From assembly GCA_018060305.1 (NCBI GenBank), contig JAGOWF010000167.1, positions 1 to 6,229 of the forward strand: a DNA stretch of 6,229 nucleotides, in the 5' to 3' direction. Position 1 is the first letter of the stretch. Each line of letters begins with the position of its first letter. A program made the position numbers and the translations under genes. The notes under the pieces are model-generated. The model was not told where the DNA came from, ran no database searches, and saw nothing but the letters and a program-made list of their open reading frames with translations. This DNA comes from Pyrinomonadaceae bacterium. GTDB taxonomy: Bacteria > Acidobacteriota > Blastocatellia > Pyrinomonadales > Pyrinomonadaceae. Shown one piece after another: positions 1 to 4,222 of this stretch.

Positions 1-28
1 GAAGGCGATGAGGTGAGATTGATTGTAT

Positions 29-52
29 TGCCGTTGCCTTCAGGCAACGGCA
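29..52. repeat. Perfect 10-bp hairpin with TTCA loop
   Basis: TGCCGTTGCC (29-38) and GGCAACGGCA (43-52) are exact reverse complements around a TTCA tetraloop. No T-tract follows on either side, so it is not a standard intrinsic terminator. It is the first of a series of hairpins with different stems but similar T-N-N-A loops. Confidence 0.8.
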
Positions 53-67
53 CCTATCCCGGATGAG

Positions 68-100
68 TGGGCTTCAGCCAAACCGTTGGGCTAAAGCCCA
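68..100. repeat. Imperfect hairpin pair, TTCA and TAAA loops
   Basis: Positions 87-100 form a perfect 5-bp hairpin, TGGGC-TAAA-GCCCA. Positions 70-79 form a smaller one, GGC-TTCA-GCC. The two arms can also pair with each other over 68-74/94-100 and 76-79/89-92. No T-tract follows. Confidence 0.6.
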
Positions 101-117
101 GAGTGTTGTGGATGGGA

Positions 118-137
118 CCGTTCGCTAAAGCGAACGG
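118..137. repeat. Perfect 8-bp hairpin with TAAA loop
   Basis: CCGTTCGC (118-125) pairs exactly with GCGAACGG (130-137) around TAAA. It belongs to the same loop-type series as its neighbours. Its stem sequence differs from theirs, so it is not a simple copy. Confidence 0.75.
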
Positions 138-162
138 CAATAACGGGCGCGATCCGCTGCAT

Positions 163-180
163 AGCCCGTTTGAACGGGCT
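163..180. repeat. 7-bp hairpin with TTGA loop
   Basis: AGCCCGT (163-169) pairs with ACGGGCT (174-180) around TTGA. Just downstream, 192-201 is the perfect palindrome GGCTTAAGCC. Both fit the series of closely spaced small palindromes in the first 200 bases. Confidence 0.7.
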
Positions 181-215
181 TACCGATCTGCGGCTTAAGC
201 CAACGGAAAGAGCTT

Positions 216-444
216 GTCTGAAAAGTCGTTCTTTCGCGGCGGAGCGGCAAAAAGATGGTAGCCAGACGTGAAACGTCTGGAAAGATCGCCTCCAGGGCAC
301 CTCGCCCTGAAGGGGCGAAAGGTCAATGTTTACGGGTGTCTGCCGCACCTTCAGTGCGGAAATCATCGTTCGCAGCTTTCCAGACGTTTCACGTCTGGCT
401 ACCGTCTTTCGCGGCTCCAGCGCGTAGAAGCAGACTTTTCAGAC
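216..444. mobile_element. 229-bp inverted-repeat element, MITE/BIME-like
   Basis: The ends 216-227 (GTCTGAAAAGTC) and 433-444 are exact reverse complements, and so are the 28-nt blocks 257-284 and 376-403. Both blocks lie 41 nt in from their ends, so the outer 69 nt on each side form one collinear imperfect inverted repeat. Each 28-nt block is itself a palindrome: CCAGACGT, GAA, ACGTCTGG, preceded by GTAGC. The centre (285-375) holds two more hairpins, 302-318 (TCGCCC/GGGCGA) and 343-359 (CCGCAC/GTGCGG). No transposase and no obvious target-site duplication is seen. The arrangement resembles paired REP sequences (BIMEs) mobilised in trans by RAYT transposases, which is inference from family knowledge. 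Confidence 0.6.
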
Positions 445-470
445 ATCCTCTTGGAATCCTTACCAAACCC

Positions 471-495
471 GACCAAGCCGTGAACGACGTGGCTA
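471..495 (+). repeat. 25-nt direct repeat, copy 1
   Basis: This stretch matches 852-876 with one mismatch (A at 476, C at 857). It starts GACCAAGCCGTGAAC and ends ACGACGTGGCTA. The substitution breaks one pair of the CCACG/CGTGG stem that is intact in copy 2. Confidence 0.7.
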
Positions 496-533
496 TGTGT
501 CTTTCGGGATTTGGTCTTCGCCCCAACGCACTG

Positions 534-553
534 CGGTCAGGCTCGCCTGACCG
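534..553. repeat. Perfect 8-bp hairpin (CGGTCAGG/CCTGACCG)
   Basis: CGGTCAGG (534-541) pairs exactly with CCTGACCG (546-553) around CTCG. Part of the stem sequence, CGGTCAGG, recurs at 655-662. No T-tract follows. Confidence 0.75.
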
Positions 554-566
554 TCGGCTGCCTATA

Positions 567-645
567 ACCACTCAAGGAGGGGGCTGTGCCCCGACAGACC
601 AACAGCGTTGTCGCCCGCATCGAGCGGGCTCCGGGGTTGAGTGGT
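567..645. repeat. Nested palindrome cluster, 79 bp
   Basis: An outer 9-bp inverted repeat, ACCACTCAA (567-575) and TTGAGTGGT (637-645), encloses two perfect inner hairpins: GGGGC-TGT-GCCCC (580-592) and GCCCGC-ATCGA-GCGGGC (613-629). A further small hairpin, ACCGT-CTA-ACGGT, follows at 646-658. The unit could fold as a multi-arm structure in RNA or cruciform DNA. I recognise no known RNA family in it. Confidence 0.6.
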
Positions 646-747
646 ACCGTCTAACGGTCAGGCACAGCCAGACCGCACTGCGATGCGGCCAAGCCGCCCG
701 TTTTCACTGTTCGTTGTTAGTTATTAGTTGTCAGTTGACCCCATGCG

Positions 748-799
748 GTCTGCTACGCAGACTCAGAATCGCAGGATCGCAGGCCTGACCCCAACCTCC
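748..799 (+). repeat. 52-nt direct repeat, copy 1
   Basis: This matches 1057-1108 at an offset of 309 with a single mismatch (G774, A1083). It begins with the perfect hairpin GTCTGC-TAC-GCAGAC (748-762) and ends GACCCCAACCTCC. The flanks diverge at once on the right and within five bases on the left, so the repeat is a discrete unit. Confidence 0.8.
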
Positions 800-810
800 A
801 TTAAATAGAA

Positions 811-832
811 AAAGGACGGTGAACCGCCCTTT
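811..832. repeat. Hairpin with TGAA loop
   Basis: AAAGG (811-815) and CGG (817-819) pair with CCG (824-826) and CCTTT (828-832) around TGAA, with one A/C mismatch. On either strand the stem ends in only three T residues, so a terminator role is weak, and no gene ends nearby. Confidence 0.55.
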
Positions 833-851
833 GGACATTCTTCCCGATCCT

Positions 852-876
852 GACCACGCCGTGAACGACGTGGCTA
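852..876 (+). repeat. 25-nt direct repeat, copy 2, with hairpin
   Basis: One-mismatch copy of 471-495. In this copy CCACG (854-858) and CGTGG (869-873) form an intact stem that continues, after one mismatch, through CG/CG to a TGAA loop. It ends in GGCTA, a tail like that of the other REP-like units in this region. Confidence 0.7.
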
Positions 877-917
877 GATGCCCTGCAGGATAAGCTCGCA
901 AAGCGGGCGGCATAGTT

Positions 918-1047
918 GTAGCCACACGTGCCAACGTGTGGAATGTGGGAAAAGAGAATCGAGCGTGCGGAGCATGCGGCATATGTCGTGTGTTACACAC
1001 ACTCTGATTGTTTGCCAAACGAACCCCACGTTATCACGTGGGGCTAC
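918..1047. repeat. Head-to-head REP-like pair
   Basis: The left unit (918-941) reads GTAGCC followed by the perfect hairpin CCACACGT-GCCA-ACGTGTGG (922-941). The right unit (1024-1047), in opposite orientation, is CCCCACGT-TATC-ACGTGGGG followed by CTAC. The same GTAGC head and ACGT core recur in the 257-284/376-403 pair, with similar spacing (82 nt inside here, 91 nt there). Stem sequences differ between pairs, as in a diversified REP family. A 13-bp palindrome, GTGTGT-T-ACACAC (988-1000), lies between the units. Confidence 0.6.
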
Positions 1048-1056
1048 ATATATGGC

Positions 1057-1108
1057 GTCTGCTACGCAGACTCAGAATCGCAAGATCGCAGGCCTGACCC
1101 CAACCTCC
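1057..1108 (+). repeat. 52-nt direct repeat, copy 2
   Basis: Same unit as 748-799 with one mismatch, placed ten bases after the REP-like pair. It contains the GTCTGC-TAC-GCAGAC hairpin (1057-1071). Copies this close to identical suggest recent duplication or an active repeat family. Confidence 0.8.
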
Positions 1109-1195
1109 CTTTCGGTTGTATTGGATCAGAAATATCATTCGCCGCTCAGTCGATGATCTCCCCCGTTATTGGCCAAGCCGGTGTTGAGGTTAGCA

Positions 1196-1411
1196 TCAGG
1201 CTGCAAACTCAAAGATCGGTGTCTCGATCGTTTTCTTTGGTTTTCGGCCGGTCAGGATTATTTTCTGCAGCCGGTCAACTGTCTCGGGCGCGAAAAACTC
1301 TTCGCCGGTTTCCACGCAAACCCTCGCCGGAACATTCTCGATTATGTAGAATTTTCCGTCCCTTTCGAGAGTATATGTGACCCGATCATCCTTCATTGTT
1401 TCGTTTTTCAT
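1196..1411 (-). CDS. YgiT/MqsA-like antitoxin without zinc cysteines
   Basis: 71-residue protein, probably the antitoxin of the DUF4258 gene just upstream. The core (about 11-50) has the typical YgiT-type pattern: VTYTLERDGK, then IENVPARVC, then GEEFFAPETVDRL. In the classic family a CxxC pair precedes this core and another closes it. Here the first is missing and only Cys32 of the second remains (CVETGEE), so no zinc site is expected. There is no C-terminal helix-turn-helix of the full-length MqsA type; residues 55-71 are a short basic then hydrophobic tail. The start lies three bases after the toxin stop, with GAAGG about nine bases upstream; Met6 is a less likely start, with no ribosome site. 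Such partners neutralise the toxin by direct binding; that role is inferred from pairing. No terminator is seen after it. Confidence 0.75.
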   Translation of the reverse strand: MKNETMKDDRVTYTLERDGKFYIIENVPARVCVETGEEFFAPETVDRLQKIILTGRKPKKTIETPIFEFAA

Positions 1412-1414
1412 ATC

Positions 1415-1732
1415 CTAGCCTTCGTTTGTCTGTCGCCTATCGCGAAAGTCGATCCATAAATTCTCATCCGGTTCATACAACGTAATGATCTTCATTATCT
1501 CGCGCGAGCCTGCGGTACATTGTACGTGAATGGGTCGGCCGGCGTTCGTAAATCCTAATATCAAGCAACTTGGCCCATACTTGTCAGCCGGATAATCCTC
1601 GATGATGAGCCCGTTTTCAATCGCCTCAACTAATTCACCGACCGAGATATTCCTTTGGATGCTTTGATCGACCGCGTGTCGTGAGAACTCATAAAGCCCG
1701 TCAGCAACCTTGCGGCGAATCTCATCGATCAT
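1415..1732 (-). CDS. DUF4258 family toxin-like protein
   Basis: 105-residue cytosolic protein with the hallmarks of DUF4258: FSRHA (16-20), a helix ending near IENG, EDYP (45-48), the central LILGF strand, RPIHV (66-70) and the closing ITLYEPD (83-89) before a W-x-DFR-R tail. Members are usually encoded beside a YgiT-type partner, as here, and are regarded as toxins of a type II toxin-antitoxin pair; the molecular target is not something I can read from the sequence. The order is toxin first, with a 3-nt gap to the antitoxin. The start is well fixed: the in-frame stop TAA at 1742-1744 leaves this ATG as the only ATG available. No Shine-Dalgarno sequence precedes it, and a perfect TATAAT sits only eight bases upstream, so the message is probably leaderless. 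A palindrome covers the start codon. Confidence 0.8.
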   Translation of the reverse strand: MIDEIRRKVADGLYEFSRHAVDQSIQRNISVGELVEAIENGLIIEDYPADKYGPSCLILGFTNAGRPIHVQCTAGSREIMKIITLYEPDENLWIDFRDRRQTNEG

Positions 1733-1740
1733 CGATGAGA
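1720..1740. promoter_or_regulatory. 21-bp palindrome over toxin start, candidate operator
   Basis: TCTCATCGAT (1720-1729) and ATCGATGAGA (1731-1740) are perfect reverse complements around one C. The site touches the -10 box (1741-1746), covers the expected transcription start and includes the ATG at 1732-1730. A protein bound here would block transcription, as expected for an autoregulated toxin-antitoxin operon. Which protein binds is unknown. Confidence 0.6.
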
Positions 1741-1746
1741 ATTATA
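1741..1746 (-). promoter_or_regulatory. -10 box (TATAAT) of DUF4258-YgiT operon
   Basis: The minus strand reads a perfect TATAAT. The -35 is poor: TTCGAC (1768-1763), 16 bases upstream, matches the consensus only at its first two bases. Transcription would begin near 1734, one to three bases before the ATG. Confidence 0.55.
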
Positions 1747-1750
1747 CAGC

Positions 1751-1776
1751 AAAAAAGCCCCCGTCGAATGACGAGG
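1751..1776 (-). terminator. Intrinsic terminator after the secreted protein gene
   Basis: On the minus strand CCTCGTC (1776-1770) pairs with GACGGGG (1765-1759), including one T-G pair, around an ATTC loop. GC and then six T residues (1756-1751) follow. It lies 52 bases after the stop of the secreted protein gene and immediately before the next promoter. A second small stem without T-tract (1809-1814/1820-1825, TCCGAC/GTCGGA) lies in between. Confidence 0.7.
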
Positions 1777-1828
1777 TCTCGGTAGAGTCACGCCGCGTCA
1801 GCCTGCGGTCCGACATTGAGTCGGAGTT

Positions 1829-2653
1829 TCAGTACTTCACGCTCTTCTTCGCCTCTTTCGCGGTCGTTGGCTTAGCAAACGCTGCGTCGGGGATGTTGCG
1901 GTTGTATTCGATTGTCTCGTAGTTTATGCGCGAGCTGTGGGCGCCGTCGGTGAAGTGGTCGATGATGTTGGGGTGGCGAATGCCGGCGGATTCTATGAAT
2001 TGGGCGTAGCGGTCTTCTTCGGGGAGGTCGTCGCCCTCGCCGGACTTGCTTTTGTAAACGGATTTTTGCGGCAGGCCGTCGTCGGCTGAGAATTCGAACT
2101 CGACGGTGAAGCCGTCCTTGTAGGTCAGTTTGATGACCTCGTTGCGTTTGCCGAGAGTGGCGGCCCGCCTGCCGACGTAGCTGAGGTCGGCCTGGCCCCG
2201 CCAAAGCCCTCGAAGCACGTTGTCCAGGCTCACGCGCATTCCCGTCTTGAAGTTCGCGACCTGCTTCTCGGTCTGCACCTTTATGACCTCGTTCTCGTCG
2301 TCATAGATCCAGCCGGTGTCGCCCGTATTGACCTGCACCGTATGCGTGCCGCCGCCCATGAACTCGGTTCGTTCCTTGTCCGGAAACGCAATAATGTCAA
2401 CGAACGTCTGAAACGACGACGCCCGCCCCTCGAGCATCGTCGTAAACCTTCCCTTGCCGACGGTCGTTTTGATCGCCAAATACCGTTCGCCACCAAGCTG
2501 CGCTACGGCCATGCGAATGACGGCCTCGGCTTTCTCGGTCTGCGGCGGTTTAGGTGTGTCTTGTCCGATGACACCTAAGTTAACCAGAAGAAGACCTGCT
2601 GCCGCCGCTATCAAGCGGCAAGTGGGTCGATCAATTCGAGCGAGTCTATCCAT
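1829..2653 (-). CDS. Secreted protein of unknown function
   Basis: 274 residues. A basic N-terminus (R3, R6, R9, R13) followed by a hydrophobic stretch (14-30) looks like a signal peptide cut near Gly30-Gln31. There is no lipobox cysteine, so a periplasmic or exported soluble protein is likely. The rest alternates charged and aromatic residues (ERYLAIKTTVGKGRF at 56-70, VDIIAFPDKERTEF at 85-98, TGWIYDD at 113-119, FTVEFEFSADDGLP at 182-195), suggesting a large beta-sheet protein. The pattern recalls LolA/LolB-type folds and uncharacterised acidobacterial proteins; that is a memory-based guess, not a domain hit. The ATG start overlaps vapC by 43 bp. A TTG at 2614 would overlap the vapC stop by 4 bp but would remove the basic part of the signal. 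Neither has a clear ribosome site, so translational coupling to vapC is plausible. Confidence 0.7.
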   Translation of the reverse strand: MDRLARIDRPTCRLIAAAAGLLLVNLGVIGQDTPKPPQTEKAEAVIRMAVAQLGGERYLAIKTTVGKGRFTTMLEGRASSFQTFVDIIAFPDKERTEFMGGGTHTVQVNTGDTGWIYDDENEVIKVQTEKQVANFKTGMRVSLDNVLRGLWRGQADLSYVGRRAATLGKRNEVIKLTYKDGFTVEFEFSADDGLPQKSVYKSKSGEGDDLPEEDRYAQFIESAGIRHPNIIDHFTDGAHSSRINYETIEYNRNIPDAAFAKPTTAKEAKKSVKY

Positions 2654-2976
2654 TCGAAGTCTTTGGTATTGCGAGTAACTAGTGGGAGATCGTTTGCGAG
2701 CGCTGTTGCGGCGATTAACGCATCCCCCAGGCTCATCTTTCGCGTCTGCCGCAACGAGACCGCCCGATCGATAACTTCACTCGAAACGGGCAACGACCCT
2801 GCGGCGGCAAAGAAGCGGGCGAAATATTCCATTGCGTCTGGTCTTATGGCTCGAAACCCGAGAACTTCAACTCTGCTTACTACCGACACCAGAGGCGCGT
2901 TTGACTCAATAAAATCGCGTAACTTCTCATTACGGGGAATGGCCGCATAGATAATTATATTGCTGTCGAGGATCAT
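2611..2976 (-). CDS. vapC: VapC-type PIN-domain toxin
   Basis: 121-residue PIN-domain protein, expected to be a Mg2+-dependent ribonuclease toxin that cuts RNA (often tRNA or rRNA in studied VapCs) unless held by VapB. The acidic residues of the PIN active site are present: Asp4 in MILDSN, Glu37 in SRVEVLG, Asp85 in SLGDALIAATAL, and Asp106 in TRNTKDF. Length is normal for VapC. I chose the ATG at 2976, where the vapB stop and this start share one base (TGATG). A TTG three bases earlier would add one Met and give a 4-nt overlap. No Shine-Dalgarno is seen, so translation is probably coupled to vapB. The C-terminus overlaps the start of the secreted protein gene by 43 bp. Confidence 0.9.
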   Translation of the reverse strand: MILDSNIIIYAAIPRNEKLRDFIESNAPLVSVVSRVEVLGFRAIRPDAMEYFARFFAAAGSLPVSSEVIDRAVSLRQTRKMSLGDALIAATALANDLPLVTRNTKDFEWIDSLELIDPLAA

Positions 2977-3236
2977 CAATCGCGGCCCGGAAGCGGTCTG
3001 TCCTTACGAATTTCGCGCTGCCATGCAACCGGGTCGGGAATAGATTTGACACCTCCACGGGCGGCTATTCGAGCGAGTGCTTCAGCCATTTTCTTGCCGT
3101 CCGACCGCGGTAAATCATTCCGAGCAGAGATCAGTGTCATTTCGACCCTTATTTCTCCGCGATCGGCAAGCTCGGTAGGAGCGTCACTCTCCCACTCAAC
3201 CGTGGCACCATGAATTGTCGCCTTGTACTTTTCCAT
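2976..3236 (-). CDS. vapB: VapB-like antitoxin
   Basis: 86-residue protein directly ahead of vapC, with stop and start sharing one base. The C-terminal part carries a segment typical of VapC-binding antitoxin tails: IPDPVAWQREIRKDRPLPGR (66-85), preceded by a helix (about 48-60, KKMAEALARIAAR). The N-terminal 35 residues look like a small beta structure (YKATIHGATVEWE, then GEIRVEMTLI); I do not recognise a standard AbrB, RHH or Phd DNA-binding motif there. The start is supported by GGAGG with a 7-nt spacer and by a good promoter upstream. In this family the antitoxin blocks the PIN active site and usually represses its own operon; the palindrome inside the promoter fits that. Confidence 0.85.
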   Translation of the reverse strand: MEKYKATIHGATVEWESDAPTELADRGEIRVEMTLISARNDLPRSDGKKMAEALARIAARGGVKSIPDPVAWQREIRKDRPLPGRD

Positions 3237-3243
3237 ACGAATG

Positions 3244-3248
3244 CCTCC
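3244..3248 (-). promoter_or_regulatory. Ribosome binding site of vapB (GGAGG)
   Basis: The minus strand reads GGAGG, seven bases before the ATG at 3236. It is the clearest Shine-Dalgarno sequence in the cluster and fixes the vapB start. The DUF4258 and glycosyltransferase genes have none. Confidence 0.75.
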
Positions 3249-3266
3249 ACAAAAATGGCCTCGTTG

Positions 3267-3295
3267 ATTTTATCACCAAAGCCTTTGGATGCTAA
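3267..3295 (-). promoter_or_regulatory. Promoter of vapBC with internal palindrome
   Basis: On the minus strand TTAGCA (3295-3290, four of six matches to TTGACA) is followed after 17 bases by TAAAAT (3272-3267), with TGA directly before it as an extended -10. The spacer contains the 13-bp palindrome CCAAAG-G-CTTTGG (3288-3276), a candidate operator for autorepression. Transcription would start near 3260, leaving about 24 nt before the ATG, with GGAGG inside. Confidence 0.6.
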
Positions 3296-3381
3296 AAATT
3301 TATGCGAGTTTTGCCGAGGGAAAAGAATCGATCACACGGTTCGCGGTCAAGCAGCCGTTTCTGAGCAATCGCCGTCTAGAG

Positions 3382-3387
3382 TATACT
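3382..3387 (+). promoter_or_regulatory. -10 box (TATACT) of the glycosyltransferase gene
   Basis: TATACT lies 13 bases before the ATG at 3401. At 17-nt spacing the -35 candidate is TTCTGA (3359-3364), which is weak. Transcription would start near 3394, giving a leader of about seven bases and no room for a ribosome binding site. Confidence 0.4.
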
Positions 3388-3400
3388 CATCCCCCGACGG

Positions 3401-4222
3401 ATGAAATGTTCACTAATCATAACCACCTATAACTGGCCGCAGGCGTTGGAGCTGGTTTTCGAAAGCGTCCTTCGGCAACAAACGCTGCCCGACGAGGTCA
3501 TAGTAGCGGATGACGGATCGACACCAGAAACCGAAGCGGTGGTTCAGGCTTTCTCACGGCGTTCGCCGATCCCGGTCCGACATGTATGGCACGAGGATAA
3601 TGGATTTCGTGCCGGGACCATTCGGAATAAGGCCATTGCACAAGCGAGCAGCCCGTATATTGTTCAGATCGATAGTGACATTATCCTCCATCGCAGCTTT
3701 ATTAGAGACCATCTGCGCTCGGCTCGACACGGCACATATCTCTACGGCACGAGAGTCAGGATCGTTGAGAAGTTCCTACCGATCCTCTTTTCAAAGAAGC
3801 AGACGGATTTCTCGTTTTTCTCCTCGGGCATCGCGAGAACGCTCCGGGCGCTCCACAGTGATCTTTTATCTGGCATCGTCGGCCGGCCCAGGCCCTTGCT
3901 AAAGTGGAATATTCTCGGCTGCAATATTTCCTTTTGGAAGGAAGACTTTTTAAGCGTCAACGGATATAACGAGGAGTTTAACGGCTGGGGCCTTGAGGAT
4001 ACAGATCTGGCGGCACGGTTTCATCACCATGGCCTATCAGGTAAACGACTGAAATTTAACGCGATCGCATACCACATTTACCATCCGCCAAAGCAGAATC
4101 CGGGCCTCGACCTCAACTGGAATCTCCTGAGCCGGTGCCTGGACGAAAAGACGATATGGGCCGAGGCAGGCGTTTCACAGCACCTTGCTGAACTTCCGAA
4201 TGCGACGGAAACACTCAGTTGA
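3401..4222 (+). CDS. Family 2 glycosyltransferase
   Basis: 273-residue inverting glycosyltransferase with a GT-A fold; no membrane segment is evident, so it is probably a cytosolic or membrane-associated enzyme. The N-terminus has the nucleotide-binding pattern SLIITTYN (4-11), then LRQQTLPDEVIVADDGS (24-40). The metal-binding DxD is DSD at 91-93 (VQIDSDIIL). The later motif GWGLEDTDLAARF (195-207) is the acceptor/catalytic element shared with galactosyltransferase C-terminal domains and chondroitin-polymerase-like GT2 enzymes. HIYHPP (225-230) follows. Donor and acceptor cannot be read from sequence; surface polysaccharide or LPS core assembly is the usual role. The gene stands alone, divergent from vapBC across 164 bp. 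Its last 8 bases overlap the 3' end of the clp gene on the other strand. The ATG is chosen because it directly precedes the conserved strand; there is no ribosome site. Confidence 0.88.
   Translation: MKCSLIITTYNWPQALELVFESVLRQQTLPDEVIVADDGSTPETEAVVQAFSRRSPIPVRHVWHEDNGFRAGTIRNKAIAQASSPYIVQIDSDIILHRSFIRDHLRSARHGTYLYGTRVRIVEKFLPILFSKKQTDFSFFSSGIARTLRALHSDLLSGIVGRPRPLLKWNILGCNISFWKEDFLSVNGYNEEFNGWGLEDTDLAARFHHHGLSGKRLKFNAIAYHIYHPPKQNPGLDLNWNLLSRCLDEKTIWAEAGVSQHLAELPNATETLS

Larger units (their letters stand above)
1..1195. other. Gene-free, repeat-rich intergenic region
   Basis: No open frame in this 1.2 kb looks like a protein. The frames that are open run through palindromes and give low-complexity, Arg/Ser/Pro-rich translations with no recognisable domain. 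What is visible is at least ten short inverted repeats, two head-to-head pairs of GTAGCC-headed palindromes and two direct repeats, listed separately. About 1109-1195, between the last repeat and the YgiT-like stop codon, shows nothing I can name. No tRNA-like cloverleaf or CRISPR spacing was seen. Confidence 0.75.

Noticed and set aside
1..66. Possible C-terminal tail of a gene entering from the left edge (frame 1, open to a TGA at 64-66)
   Set aside because: Only 21 codons are visible and nearly half lie in the 29-52 hairpin. There is nothing to identify a family; it cannot be supported without the neighbouring sequence.
255..788. Long plus-strand open frame of 177 codons in the repeat region
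   Set aside because: It runs straight through several palindromes, its composition is Arg/Ser/Pro-rich with no domain, and a shifted frame across the same palindromes is also open. Repeat DNA explains it.
216..1108. CRISPR array
   Set aside because: Repeats are few, unevenly spaced and often inverted; there are no regular spacers and no cas genes.
878..1380. Plus-strand open frames across 878-1459
   Set aside because: They cover repeats and then the antisense of the YgiT-like gene, which has recognisable motifs on the minus strand.
1742..2204. Alternative minus-strand and plus-strand open frames over the secreted protein gene
   Set aside because: Arg/Pro-rich shadow translations; the 274-residue frame has a signal peptide and normal composition.
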